Source of the DNA: VMDJ01 sp038146785
GTDB taxonomy: Bacteria; Pseudomonadota; Gammaproteobacteria; Chromatiales; Chromatiaceae
DNA length: 64,000 bases
Assembly (NCBI GenBank): GCA_038146785.1
Contig: JAYQSI010000016.1
Coordinates: 248,001 to 312,000 of the forward strand
Direction of reading: 5' to 3'
The translations under genes were made by a program, and so were the position numbers. Below the pieces are notes generated by a model, which saw nothing but the letters and a program-made list of their open reading frames with translations, was not told the DNA's origin and did no database searches. Shown here piece after piece: positions 50,921 through 61,013 of this stretch. The stretch's first letter is position 1; the number at the start of each line of letters is the position of its first letter.

Positions 50921-52417
50921 TCACCCTTCGATCGCTGACGACTCAAGGCCAGCTTCTGCTAAGGCCACCGCACGGAACACCGCACGACCTTTATTCATGG
51001 TTTCTTTCCATTCCAGATCAGGCACCGAATCAGCTACCACGCCAGCACCGGCTTGAATGTTTAACTGACCGTCTTTAATCACTGCGGTACGAATCGCAAT
51101 CGCGGTATCCATATTGCCATTCCATGCCAGATAACCGACTGCACCGGAATACACGCCGCGCTTAACCGGCTCGAGCTCATCGATGATTTCCATCGCGCGA
51201 ATCTTAGGCGCGCCCGATACCGTTCCCGCCGGGAAGGTCGCACGTAAGACATCCATTGCACTCATCTTGTCACGCAACTGACCGGTCACATTCGACACGA
51301 TGTGCATCACGTGAGAATAACGCTCCACCACCATCTTATCGGTCAGCTTCACACTGCCCACTTCAGCCACACGACCGGCATCGTTACGGCCTAAATCAAT
51401 CAGCATCAAATGCTCAGCAAGCTCTTTAGGATCAGCCAACAGCTCTTGCTCTAGCGCAATATCTTCAGCGTCGTTATGACCACGGCGACGAGTACCTGCG
51501 ATTGGACGCACAGTGACTTCACCATCTTCCAAACGCACCAAGATCTCAGGTGATGAGCCAACAATCTGGAACTCGCCCATATCCATAAAGTACATGTACG
51601 GCGATGGGTTTAAGCCACGCAACGCACGATAAAGATCCATCGGCTGCGCATTAAACGGAATGCTCAAACGCTGCGACAGCACGACCTGCATGCAATCACC
51701 ATCAAGGATGTATTGCTTAATGCGATCAACTGCTGCTTTAAAACCACTCTCGGTAAAGCCCGAGACAAAGTCCGCTTCGCTAATCGTACGCGCAGGCTTA
51801 GAGGGCAAGCGTGGTGCCGCGTTTTGCATCGCTTCACTGATCTCGCGCATACGCGCTTGAACGGTTTCTAAGGTATCGCCACGCTCAATGTTTGCGGTGA
51901 CCACCAAATACATACGGCCACGCAAATTATCGAACACCACCACCTCATCAGACACCATCATCATGATGTCCGGCGTGTTCAGCGGATCAGCTTTCTCGGT
52001 GTTACGCAGCTTCGGCTCGATATACGCAATCGTGTCGTAACCAAAGTAACCGACCAAACCACCATGGAAGCGCGGCAAGTTATCCAGCTCTGGCACACGG
52101 AAGCGCGCCTTAAAGTCTTCGATAAACGCGAGCGGATCATCCACCTGATGCGTCTCAAGCACCTCGGTGTCTGTTTCTAAGGTGATCGTCTTATCGCGAA
52201 CCACCAAACGCTCACGGCATGGCAAACCAATAATCGAATAACGCCCCCACTTCTCGCCGCCTTGGACTGACTCAAACAAGTAGCCATACGGACCATCCAC
52301 CAATTTCAGGTAGACGCTTAACGGGGTATCAAGATCGGCCAAAATCTCACAAGAAACCGGAATCCGGTTATAGCCCTCGGCCGTCAGGGCTTCAAATTTC
52401 TCAGGTGTCATACTCAC
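50921..52417 (-). CDS. trpE: anthranilate synthase component I TrpE
   Basis: 498 residues. The chorismate-binding domain has FHGGLVGYFGYD, GSSPEILVRLEDGEVTVRPI followed by AGTRRRG, and LIDLGRNDAGRVA and GTVSGAPKIRAMEIIDELE. The tryptophan feedback site region reads YLFESVQGGEKWGRYSIIG. First enzyme of tryptophan synthesis. Upstream (52418-52665) I looked for a trp leader peptide with tandem Trp codons and saw none; only a hairpin near 52515-52540. Confidence 0.96.
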   Translation of the reverse strand: MSMTPEKFEALTAEGYNRIPVSCEILADLDTPLSVYLKLVDGPYGYLFESVQGGEKWGRYSIIGLPCRERLVVRDKTITLETDTEVLETHQVDDPLAFIEDFKARFRVPELDNLPRFHGGLVGYFGYDTIAYIEPKLRNTEKADPLNTPDIMMMVSDEVVVFDNLRGRMYLVVTANIERGDTLETVQARMREISEAMQNAAPRLPSKPARTISEADFVSGFTESGFKAAVDRIKQYILDGDCMQVVLSQRLSIPFNAQPMDLYRALRGLNPSPYMYFMDMGEFQIVGSSPEILVRLEDGEVTVRPIAGTRRRGHNDAEDIALEQELLADPKELAEHLMLIDLGRNDAGRVAEVGSVKLTDKMVVERYSHVMHIVSNVTGQLRDKMSAMDVLRATFPAGTVSGAPKIRAMEIIDELEPVKRGVYSGAVGYLAWNGNMDTAIAIRTAVIKDGQLNIQAGAGVVADSVPDLEWKETMNKGRAVFRAVALAEAGLESSAIEG

Positions 52418-52665
52418 TTCTCACAACATCCAAACACAACGACGTAACACGACTAGCGACGCCATCGCGCAGATGCAGCAGAACAACAGTGTGAGGTGGT
52501 TAAAACCATCGATAATAGACCCTAAGGATAGAGGCAGAACCTTATCCAAAAATGCCTGTTTTTCCAAGCATTTCAGTGCCTTTTTAGACAATCCTGCACA
52601 GCCTGAGCTGTTTCTGTGCCCCACTGCCCGTATACTGCACCCAATATTTGAGAGAGACCCTCGAC

Positions 52666-53226
52666 ATGAAAAAAATTATCGCCCTTTCGCTACCTATGGC
52701 ACTGCTCATCATGAGCTCCGCTGCGAACGCCTTTTGGGGTTACGACAGTCAACGCGCTCAAGCGCAAAGCTATAACGAAAACCGCGGCAAAATTGATGGT
52801 CGTGGCAACGGCAGCGCCGAAATCGACATGGATTGCGACTGGGCAGCAAAAGGCAAAAGCGGCGGTAACGGCCTCTTTGATGCCTTTGGCATGAACAATC
52901 AAAACGGCTGGTTCCAAAACAACCGTCCGAATGGCCAGTATGTGCCGCGTAGCCAGCGCCGTGCGCAAGCGGATGCCAATGTCAGTGGCGAAGGTCAGCT
53001 CGACCTCAACTGTGACTTCCGCGCTAAAGGTCTCGGCCAAGGCATGTTCCAAGGTCAGGGCAATCAGCAACGCAATAACAACTATCAGCAGCGCAATAAC
53101 TACCAGCCGTCAGCGCCTTATCCGTATCAGAATCAATACGCACCGAATGGTTATCCTGGCTACCCAGCGCAGAACTATCCGCAGTACATGCCGTCATATC
53201 CTCCGAGTTATTACTACGGAAGATAA
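52666..53226 (+). CDS. secreted Gly/Asn/Gln-rich protein with Tyr/Pro-rich tail
   Basis: 186 residues from MKKIIALSLPM. Signal peptide ends at SSAANA. The mature protein has two copies of a module: GNGSAEIDMDCDWAAKGKSG and GEGQLDLNCDFRAKGLGQG, which match the core of the two tandem small proteins at 13619 and 14252 (GEGEATFSMNFSGKG). A long low-complexity Asn/Gln/Tyr/Pro tail follows and ends PSYYYGR. Each module here carries one Cys absent from the tandem pair. Promoter: TATACT at 52631-52636, with a weak -35. Followed after three bases by a cytochrome c gene, so probably co-expressed. Probably a self-assembling envelope or globule protein. Confidence 0.8.
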   Translation: MKKIIALSLPMALLIMSSAANAFWGYDSQRAQAQSYNENRGKIDGRGNGSAEIDMDCDWAAKGKSGGNGLFDAFGMNNQNGWFQNNRPNGQYVPRSQRRAQADANVSGEGQLDLNCDFRAKGLGQGMFQGQGNQQRNNNYQQRNNYQPSAPYPYQNQYAPNGYPGYPAQNYPQYMPSYPPSYYYGR

Positions 53227-53229
53227 ATC

Positions 53230-53634
53230 ATGCTTAAACACGCCTGGGTTCTTGGACTTCTATTCATTAGCAGCCTAGCCGAGGCGCGTTGGTATCAGCC
53301 CGAGCATGCCGAGATGGGCAAACCGCTCTACGAAAAGCACTGCGCTACCTGTCATGGCGCACAAGCTGAAGGCGCAAAAAACTGGACCGAGCGTCAAGCT
53401 GACGGTCGCTTTCCACCACCGCCTTTAAATGGCTCAGCGCATATGTGGCATCACCCACTGCCTAATCTGGTGGGCACGATTCAATACGGTCAAGGCAACA
53501 TGCCGGCATGGCAAGAGACACTTTCCATTCCGGAAAGCTTAGCGATCATCGCGTGGCTACAAAATTACTGGCCAGATGATATCTATGAGGCGTGGGATGG
53601 GATGAATGCGCGCGCGATGCAACAGCGCAATTAA
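53230..53634 (+). CDS. exported class I cytochrome c
   Basis: 134 residues with a signal peptide (WVLGLLFISSLAEA). The heme motif is CATCH in YEKHCATCHGAQAEGA; the likely axial Met is in GQGNMPAWQ. It ends with WLQNYWPDDIYEAWDGMN, a tail seen in cytochromes of sulfur or methylotrophic bacteria. A small periplasmic electron carrier. Only three bases separate it from the Gly-rich gene, suggesting a shared transcript. Convergent with the response-regulator gene, with a few bases of overlap. Confidence 0.9.
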   Translation: MLKHAWVLGLLFISSLAEARWYQPEHAEMGKPLYEKHCATCHGAQAEGAKNWTERQADGRFPPPPLNGSAHMWHHPLPNLVGTIQYGQGNMPAWQETLSIPESLAIIAWLQNYWPDDIYEAWDGMNARAMQQRN

Positions 53635-53996
53635 GCACACAGCTCCGCAACGGCATCCAATAACACATCAGGTTTTACCGGCTTAGGGATGGTGCGTTTT
53701 GCGCCAATCATCTCAGCCATCTGCAGATAATCGGCACCTGAGATACGCCCACCGCCAGACAAGGCAACCACCGGCAAATCGGGGAATGACTTACGCATCG
53801 CTGTCAGCACTTCGATGCCATCGACTTCTGGCATCACAATATCGGTCAGCACGATATCCACCGGATTACATTCAACATACTCGATGATCTTAAAACCGTT
53901 CTCACGCGCAAAGACCTGATGCCCCGCCTCTTCCAATAACTCGGTTAAGGAGTAACGCACCAATTCATCATCTTCAACAAGCAGTACTTTTGCCAT
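53631..53996 (-). CDS. single-domain response regulator
   Basis: 121 residues from MAKVLLVEDDELVRYS; the upstream in-frame part belongs to the kinase gene. Receiver with phospho-Asp in VDIVLTDIVMPEVDG, Ser in ALSGGGR, Lys in TIPKPVKPD. No output domain. It follows the CHASE kinase by one base and is its likely partner. Confidence 0.92.
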   Translation of the reverse strand: MAKVLLVEDDELVRYSLTELLEEAGHQVFARENGFKIIEYVECNPVDIVLTDIVMPEVDGIEVLTAMRKSFPDLPVVALSGGGRISGADYLQMAEMIGAKRTIPKPVKPDVLLDAVAELCA

Positions 53997-53997
53997 C

Positions 53998-56175
53998 TTA
54001 TTTGTCGTCCGTCTCAAACAGCGGTAAGTGCACACAAATCTCCGCGCCCTCACCTTCTTCAGAGTTAATCGTAATATATCCGCCCGCGCGTGACACGAGG
54101 CCTTGAGTTTCGCTCAAGCCCAAGCCGGTACCTTGTCCAACAGGCTTGGTGGTGAAAAATGGATCCAATACACGAGAAAGCTGATCCACACTCATTCCCA
54201 TGCCATTGTCCTTCACGCATAAACATATCCATGGTTGTTCTTCTAAGCCCGGTGTTTTGACTCGTTCAGCATCCGGTTCACACAGATAAGAGCTCACCGT
54301 AATCATGCCCTGCGCAGACCCAATGGCATCTTTCGCATTGTTCACCAAGTTCAGCAAAACAACTTCCAGATCAACCTGATCCAGCGGGATATAAGACTCG
54401 CAAGCGAGCATGTTGGTTTTATTCACTTTGATATTTGGCGGCATACCCAGCAAAGCAATCGCCAATGCACTAGGCACTGCATCATTCACTTTAGCGCGGT
54501 TATGTCCATGCTCTGAGCGACTGGTCGCCAAGGTGCGCTGCAAGATATCGGTTGCTGCAGAAGCGGCATCTTCCATCTTATGAATATATTCAGTCGACTT
54601 AGCATCATCCGCATGACGACGCTTTAACAAACTCAATAACACCAAGATCGGTTGTAGTTGATTATTCAGCGAGTGCGCCATACCACCCAGCAAGTTACCC
54701 ATCGCCTGCAACTTACGGCTTTGCGATAGCTTACGTTCAAACTCTAATAGCTCTGCTTGTGCCTGTTCGTACTTAACTCGCTCAGTAATATCGTAATAGA
54801 ACAAGGTGCCAAATAACTTTTCACCTTCGCGGCGATAACGACCGGCCAATTCAAAATAACGTGACGAGCCATCACCCAAACGCATCTGCGCTGTGGTTAC
54901 GAAGTTTTCGTCGTTATCCATAGATGCCCAGACTAAACGATTAAATTCATCACGCTCTTCATCGAGTACAAACATGTTTAAGGTGGCATTCAATCCAACC
55001 AATTGCTCGCGCGAATAACCAAAGGTCTTACACATCTGCTCGTTAACATAGGTATAGCGACGACTGTGCCGATCGCCTTCAAGAATACCCACCGAAATTG
55101 GCGCTGCATCCAAGTAACCCTTAAACACCTCAAGCTGTTCGTTAATCAGCGCTTCGGTTTGCAGCTGTAAAGATAAATCTAACGCTTCGGATTCTGTTGC
55201 CTGACGTAAACGGGCATTGTGCAAGGCGTACCAAGACGCGAACGCTAAGACAAAACCCACCACCACAATGGCAAGTGCCTGTAATCCAGCAAAAGACCTC
55301 GCATCATGCTGACCTAATTTAACGAGCCACTCACGGTTCGCCACCTTTATCCGCACTTGGGAATAGTCGTGGTCATGCACAATGGCATCGCGCTCAAAAT
55401 AAGGATACAAGTTGATCGGCTTATCGCCAGAAACATCTTGCAGTATTAATTCGTTATTCGATAAGCCCAAATCAAATAAAGCATCGTCAATAAACTCTGG
55501 CACCCGCCAAACACCCATTGCCCACCCTTTTGTGCTTTTATTGTTCACGTAGGTGGTCAGCAAAAAAGAGGCTCTATCTTGGGTGTCCTCGACCAAACGA
55601 ATCGGTTCAGAGATCACCACACGCTCTGTGTGCTTGGCTAAATCCAATAGGCGCTTTCGGGCTGGACTACTGTTTAAATCAAAGCCCATTGCACTCACTG
55701 AGATATGTCGCGGCTCGGTGTAAACAATCGGCGCGATAACCGGGTCGTTATCTTTTGGTTCCACCGGCTTTAAGGCAAAAGTTTCTAAATCCAGCTGTTT
55801 AAAGTCAAACCCAAAAAAACCTGCTCGACGCGCTTGTTCACGGTATCGCAACAAGTCCTTATAGCGCAGCTCTGGAATCCACTGGATTGAATATAGATCA
55901 GGCGATCGTGGCAATAAACGTAACGCTAATTGAGCAAACTCTTTATACGACACAAAGTCTGATGCGTACATCACATCCGCCGTCGCATCGACAATACCGC
56001 GGCGATTATCCATGGCTTGTTCGATACGCGTTTTAAGCGCTTGCAGCGTGCGCTGTTCAGTATTGTCTTCTAACGCTTTCTCTCGCGAATAATGATCAAG
56101 TGCCGCAAAGAATGTCAGCCCGATAATAACTAAAGGAACCAGCCACTCAAGACGTGATAAGCCGGGTTGTTTCAT
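53998..56175 (-). CDS. CHASE-domain sensor histidine kinase
   Basis: 725 residues. An N-terminal helix (WLVPLVIIGLTFFAALDHY), a periplasmic CHASE domain (about 60-285: YSIQWIPELRYKDLLRY, FDFKQLDLE), a second helix (ALAIVVVGFVLAFASWYAL), a coiled segment, a PAS domain (about 355-470), then a HisKA-type part with AMGNLLGGMAHSLNNQLQPI and the ATPase with NLVNNAKDAIGSAQG, KDNGMGMS and GTGLGLSETQGLV. CHASE domains sense small molecules outside the membrane. Pairs with the receiver gene downstream. Confidence 0.93.
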   Translation of the reverse strand: MKQPGLSRLEWLVPLVIIGLTFFAALDHYSREKALEDNTEQRTLQALKTRIEQAMDNRRGIVDATADVMYASDFVSYKEFAQLALRLLPRSPDLYSIQWIPELRYKDLLRYREQARRAGFFGFDFKQLDLETFALKPVEPKDNDPVIAPIVYTEPRHISVSAMGFDLNSSPARKRLLDLAKHTERVVISEPIRLVEDTQDRASFLLTTYVNNKSTKGWAMGVWRVPEFIDDALFDLGLSNNELILQDVSGDKPINLYPYFERDAIVHDHDYSQVRIKVANREWLVKLGQHDARSFAGLQALAIVVVGFVLAFASWYALHNARLRQATESEALDLSLQLQTEALINEQLEVFKGYLDAAPISVGILEGDRHSRRYTYVNEQMCKTFGYSREQLVGLNATLNMFVLDEERDEFNRLVWASMDNDENFVTTAQMRLGDGSSRYFELAGRYRREGEKLFGTLFYYDITERVKYEQAQAELLEFERKLSQSRKLQAMGNLLGGMAHSLNNQLQPILVLLSLLKRRHADDAKSTEYIHKMEDAASAATDILQRTLATSRSEHGHNRAKVNDAVPSALAIALLGMPPNIKVNKTNMLACESYIPLDQVDLEVVLLNLVNNAKDAIGSAQGMITVSSYLCEPDAERVKTPGLEEQPWICLCVKDNGMGMSVDQLSRVLDPFFTTKPVGQGTGLGLSETQGLVSRAGGYITINSEEGEGAEICVHLPLFETDDK

Positions 56176-56184
56176 TTCGTTTCC

Positions 56185-59100
56185 TTACGATTGTGAACGT
56201 TTTTGATGCGCGCGCATCGCCTCTTCAGTCACCCTGATTGCCTCAGGCAGCTGTTTCACATAGCGCTCGACACGCTCCCAATTGACTGCGCGGAAGGCAT
56301 TCTCTAACGACTTTGCTACCGCGTGTAATTGCTCCGCTGAGGCATTCGCTGCAGCACCCTTCAACGTATGCGCTTGCACTGCACCTTCTTCCGCATCTCG
56401 ACTTGAGTAAGCCACCTGAATGTTCGACTGCAACTGCGGCAAATTATCTAAGAACAAGCTGCAGATATTATTCAGTAGCACATCATCATCCACCATGCGC
56501 TCTGCCATCTCTGCGCGGTTCCATGCCGCCAGTGCTGTTTTATTACGGGTTTCATCCTTCACAGCGATAGGCTCAGGATCAACCATGTCTTTTCCACCTA
56601 AGACCGCACCAAGCACATGGCTAACTTCAGCTTTACTCACCGGCTTGTTCAACCAGCCAGAAATACCCATTTCCTCGGCCTTGTCTTTTTCTTCCGACAT
56701 GACATCAGCGGTTAAGAACACCACGGGTATCTGCTTATCGATCTTCGGATGAATGCCACTGCGAATCATCTCAAGTAACTCAAGGCCCGAGGCATTTGGC
56801 ATATGCAAATCGGTTACCACCACATCAAATGGCTGTTTAGCCAAAGCCGTGATCGCAGACGAGGCGTTAGCCACCGTCGCAGACTGCATGCCCATCAACT
56901 CAAGCAGGCGTGACAATGCCATGCGATTACTTTCAATATCATCAACCACCAGCGCATTGCCTTTTAGCGAATCGAACTGTGGCAATTGATGCACCGTGGC
57001 ACTTTCTTCAATCACATGACGTAGTGGCAAGCTCACGTGGAAACGTGAACCCTCACCAAGCGAACTGACCAAACTTATCTCACCACCCATTAGCATAATG
57101 AGCTCACGAGTAATCGTCAGTCCAAGACCGGTGCCACCAAACTTACGCGTTGTTGATGCATCAGCTTGCTTAAAACGCTCGAAGACGACTTTTTGCTGCT
57201 CTTCTGACATACCCACGCCGGTATCAATCACATCAATTTCTAATAGATCAGTCGTGTCGTTTGACGGGCTCAGTTTGGCACGAACAAGAACCGTGCCCTC
57301 TTCGGTAAACTTGATCGCATTACCAATCAAGTTACTCAGTACCTGACGAATCAATTGCGGATCGGCCAATCGGGTTGCCGTATCAATCGAGGCATCAACG
57401 ACGTATTCCAAGTCCTTTTTATAAGCTTGGGTTTCATACAGCTTTGTAGCATCTTCGATCAGCAGCGCGATATTGCTCGGCTTAAGATCAAGCTGATAAC
57501 TGCCTGAGTCGATACGCGACAGATCCAACACTTGGTTCAAAATACCCATCAGATCCTTTGCGCCGTTATCAATTAAGCGCGCCATCTCACGTTCTTCATC
57601 ACTCGAGGTGATCTCATATAACAGCTCCGACATGCTTAAGATCGCATTCATTGGTGTGCGGATCTCGTGTGACATGTTGGCCAAGAACGAACTCTTGGCT
57701 TGCGCTGCAGCCTCCGCCTGATCACGCGCTTCGATAAGTGCATTCTCATACGCTTGTTGTGTTGTGAGGTCCTGCACAAAATTAATGCCACTGATTTTGT
57801 CATCACTGACAAGGTAGCGGCCTTGAATGCGTGCATTGAACACGCTGCCGTCTTTACGTTTCTGCGCGGTCTCAAAATCCCATGCTTTATCAGCATCAAT
57901 TGCATTATTCAGTGTGCTTGATGCGAGGTTAAAGCTCTCCTCATCGAGGTAGAGATGTTTAGTCGACTCACCCTGCATCTCTTCTGGCGAATAACCCAGT
58001 AAGTTCTCCCAAGCGCGATTGACATAGATCACTTTGCGGTTTCCGGCATCATCACCTTCAACCAACGATATCGCCACTGGTGATGTGTCGAGATATTCAC
58101 GGAAGCGCTGTGCTTGTTTAATTTTTTCATCGTTCGTGCGGCGCAGCTCATTTTCTTTCGCGAGTCGTTCAGACTGATCCACGGCAAAGTAAATCACCGC
58201 TTGCTCGCCGACGTGCATGACCGAACGGCCCATCACGCGGACCGGCACAATACCCTTAGCCTGATGCTTAATACTCACATCCACATCAAGCAGCTCATTC
58301 ACTTTAAGCGCTTGTTTTAGGTCTTGTTCAAACTGTTGATAGCTCGCAGGCTCCATCAATCTGTTGAGAGCAGTAGCAGTTAACTGCTTATCTGATAAGC
58401 CAAACAACTCACACGCGTTATCGTTACACCAACGCATGCGGCCATCGCGAGACGCGATAAAGATAGAAAACGGCGCAGTATCAAAAATCGCTTCGAGCTG
58501 CTGACCACGCTCTTTAGTTTCTTGCGTCATACGCGCTTGTTCGGTCACATCCGAGCTAATACCCACCAAGACATTTTGCCCCCATGGACTATCGCTCCAT
58601 GCGTAGGTGGCAACTCGATAGATTTTTTTCTCACCTTGCTTGGTGCGCATTTCAAAATATGGATAGGTTAAGTCTTTGCGTTTATGACTTAACTCTTCAG
58701 CGCGCTCAATGACCGAGGGTGAGAATAAGGTCAGAATATTTTCGACCGGTGCTTTTAGCACTTCCTCTCGGGTGTAACCCAAGCCTTCGGCAAAAGCATT
58801 GGTGCAATCGACTAAGCGCTTGGTGTCGTAGCTCAGCATCCACACACCCATACCGGATGCCCCTAGCGAATCAAATACGGTACTAAAGTAGGCCTGCTGC
58901 TTTTGTGCTTCTTTTTGTGCTTTTCGAATGACGGAAATATCACGCACAAAGCACACCACCGATTCCGGAAACTCTCTGTTTTCAGGTTGATAGATCGCGG
59001 TAATTTCGACATCAATGGGTTCGCCAAACTTTCGCTTGTGCATCGTAGAAAAGGTCAGCATGCCAGCTTGTTTTACGGCTATTGCGGCTTGCTGAACTTC

Positions 59101-60900
59101 ATCGGGCGTTTTTATCGCATCGATATCTTTGATCTGTAGCTTCAGCGCTTCTTCTTTACTCAATCCCCACAGATCCGCCATCGCACTATTCACGTCCAGC
59201 ACATTGACGCCATCAAGACTGAGCACAACATAACCAATTCGCGAAGCGCCCATCGCGCTGTACATTTGTTGCAGACGGGCCTCGCGCGCTTTTTCTTCGC
59301 TGATATCGATAACAAAGCTAACTACGTGCGCTGGCAAATCATCCGTGGCTTCTGCTACCACCAGTGAGACATCCACATCAATGAGGTGGCCGGATTTAGT
59401 GCGCTGCCGCGATTGCAGATGGCGTTTGCCGTCTCGTTGAATGCCTTTGAGCACCTTATCGATTTTGTGTTCAGGAATACTCGGATCAATGTCGGATAAA
59501 GTGAGTTGCTTTAACTCATCTATGCTGTAGCCCAAGGTATCTGCCCACTCTTGGTTAACATCCAGTATCTGACCTGTCTCGAGCGAGAGGATAATCAAAC
59601 CGATACCGGTTTCATTAAGATTGGTTTGGATATGCAGTGCGCGCTGCTGCGATTTGAATAAGTCTGAGCTGAGCTGCTGATTGGCCAGTGAAAGCTTTTC
59701 CTCGGCGCGTTTTAGGCTCGCAGTGCGACGTCGCACCATAGTAATCAATATCGCGATGATACTGACAATAAACGCAGCAACGATTACTGCGATCTCAGTG
59801 ACATAGTTACCGGGAATAAAGTAATCATGCTGCTCGTTGATGATGATCGCATCATCAGGCAGCTTGCGATGAGGAAGGTTTAAGCGGTGCAGTTGTGCAT
59901 CATCAAAGATGTTTTGATGCATCGGAATCACAGGATAGTTGGCACGTTCTTCTTCTGGCTCATTCGCGAGATAGGTTTGGTAATCAAACAAGCGACCCTG
60001 TTGATGCTCCAGCACCACATCGGCTAACAGCTCGCCATACATGAACGGTTGCTGCAGCAAGCCACCTAAGGCGCCTTTGCCGTTTAGCATCGAGCCAAAA
60101 TACGGCACCACCGGCATATCAATCGCCGCTGCAATGGTGTTAATCATGACAGCAGGTACCACAGGACCATTGGCATCTTTAAATTCGGCAGTGAAAAACA
60201 CCATGCCGTCTTTCGCCGGTTGTGCGCGGAGATAATCGATATACCCCTGCGTGCTCATCAACGGCATGTAGTTAATTTGAGTGGTCAAGGTACCTTGTTG
60301 TTTGAGTGCCTCCACCGCAGCCACCAATGTTTTATCGAGATAGCCTTTACTTTCTGGATTAGCAAACAGGTAAAGCTGCTTGGGTTGATGCAGCTGTAGT
60401 GCTTGCTCGAGCGCTTTATCGATGAATACCGGACGCTCGACGATAAGCGTATTTGGCGCATCAATCGATTGTGTGGCTTTAAAGGTTCTGCCGGATTTAT
60501 CCTGATAAACCTTGATGGCATTCGGCAGTAGGTTATTACCGGCTTTTTTCAGATACGGCAGCATGCCTTCGGTTGGCGTGGTGGCGATCACATAATCAAT
60601 CTTGGCATTCGCATAGCGCGCATTCAGTTGCTCAACACTGATCGCCGGTACGCCACGCTTACCGGAGGGATTCACCATCTCCCGGTGCACCACAACGTGC
60701 GGACCCTCTTTTGCAAAATGATCTAACAAACCATCGGTGGTTTGCTCGTTCCACGGGTTAGCCGATGGCGAAAGAATCAGCACATTCAGCGGCTTAAGTG
60801 CCGAATCGGCGGCAAACACACCAGGCACCCACAGACATAACACCAGCGCTAAGCGACGTGTGGCGGCTGAAAAGGTTTGATAGAGGGAGTTGTGCTGCAT
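56185..60900 (-). CDS. giant hybrid sensor kinase: binding-protein-like domain, five PAS, HisKA, ATPase, receiver, HPt
   Basis: 1571 residues. Signal peptide or anchor first (LALVLCLWVPGVFA), then an ABC_sub_bind-like periplasmic domain (about 30-340: LNVLILSPSANPWNEQT), a helix (IAVIVAAFIVSIIAILITMV), five successive PAS units (about 430-1060), HisKA with FLANMSHEIRTPMNAILSM, ATPase with IDTGVGMSEEQQ and GGTGLGLTITREL, a receiver (ALVVDDIESNRMALS, Asp in VVVTDLHMPNASG) and an HPt with phospho-His in QAHTLKGAAANASAEQLH. A complete phosphorelay in one chain, likely passing phosphate to the regulator or to a distant one. The kinase genes lie between gph and trpE. Confidence 0.92.
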   Translation of the reverse strand: MQHNSLYQTFSAATRRLALVLCLWVPGVFAADSALKPLNVLILSPSANPWNEQTTDGLLDHFAKEGPHVVVHREMVNPSGKRGVPAISVEQLNARYANAKIDYVIATTPTEGMLPYLKKAGNNLLPNAIKVYQDKSGRTFKATQSIDAPNTLIVERPVFIDKALEQALQLHQPKQLYLFANPESKGYLDKTLVAAVEALKQQGTLTTQINYMPLMSTQGYIDYLRAQPAKDGMVFFTAEFKDANGPVVPAVMINTIAAAIDMPVVPYFGSMLNGKGALGGLLQQPFMYGELLADVVLEHQQGRLFDYQTYLANEPEEERANYPVIPMHQNIFDDAQLHRLNLPHRKLPDDAIIINEQHDYFIPGNYVTEIAVIVAAFIVSIIAILITMVRRRTASLKRAEEKLSLANQQLSSDLFKSQQRALHIQTNLNETGIGLIILSLETGQILDVNQEWADTLGYSIDELKQLTLSDIDPSIPEHKIDKVLKGIQRDGKRHLQSRQRTKSGHLIDVDVSLVVAEATDDLPAHVVSFVIDISEEKAREARLQQMYSAMGASRIGYVVLSLDGVNVLDVNSAMADLWGLSKEEALKLQIKDIDAIKTPDEVQQAAIAVKQAGMLTFSTMHKRKFGEPIDVEITAIYQPENREFPESVVCFVRDISVIRKAQKEAQKQQAYFSTVFDSLGASGMGVWMLSYDTKRLVDCTNAFAEGLGYTREEVLKAPVENILTLFSPSVIERAEELSHKRKDLTYPYFEMRTKQGEKKIYRVATYAWSDSPWGQNVLVGISSDVTEQARMTQETKERGQQLEAIFDTAPFSIFIASRDGRMRWCNDNACELFGLSDKQLTATALNRLMEPASYQQFEQDLKQALKVNELLDVDVSIKHQAKGIVPVRVMGRSVMHVGEQAVIYFAVDQSERLAKENELRRTNDEKIKQAQRFREYLDTSPVAISLVEGDDAGNRKVIYVNRAWENLLGYSPEEMQGESTKHLYLDEESFNLASSTLNNAIDADKAWDFETAQKRKDGSVFNARIQGRYLVSDDKISGINFVQDLTTQQAYENALIEARDQAEAAAQAKSSFLANMSHEIRTPMNAILSMSELLYEITSSDEEREMARLIDNGAKDLMGILNQVLDLSRIDSGSYQLDLKPSNIALLIEDATKLYETQAYKKDLEYVVDASIDTATRLADPQLIRQVLSNLIGNAIKFTEEGTVLVRAKLSPSNDTTDLLEIDVIDTGVGMSEEQQKVVFERFKQADASTTRKFGGTGLGLTITRELIMLMGGEISLVSSLGEGSRFHVSLPLRHVIEESATVHQLPQFDSLKGNALVVDDIESNRMALSRLLELMGMQSATVANASSAITALAKQPFDVVVTDLHMPNASGLELLEMIRSGIHPKIDKQIPVVFLTADVMSEEKDKAEEMGISGWLNKPVSKAEVSHVLGAVLGGKDMVDPEPIAVKDETRNKTALAAWNRAEMAERMVDDDVLLNNICSLFLDNLPQLQSNIQVAYSSRDAEEGAVQAHTLKGAAANASAEQLHAVAKSLENAFRAVNWERVERYVKQLPEAIRVTEEAMRAHQKRSQS

Positions 60901-61013
60901 GCGCTAACGTCCTGTTGTTATGTTCTTTCCTTAGTAAGAAAGCTCAGTATATGCCTAACTCGATGGCGTTTCTACAGTAAGTTACTGTTTTTGCAGTGCG
61001 AAAATTCTTACAA

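Noticed and set aside
52421..52624. Minus-strand ORF directly before trpE, possible trp leader peptide
   Set aside because: It has a single Trp codon near its end, none in tandem, and no clear attenuator pair. A shorter frame starting near 52510 also has only one Trp.
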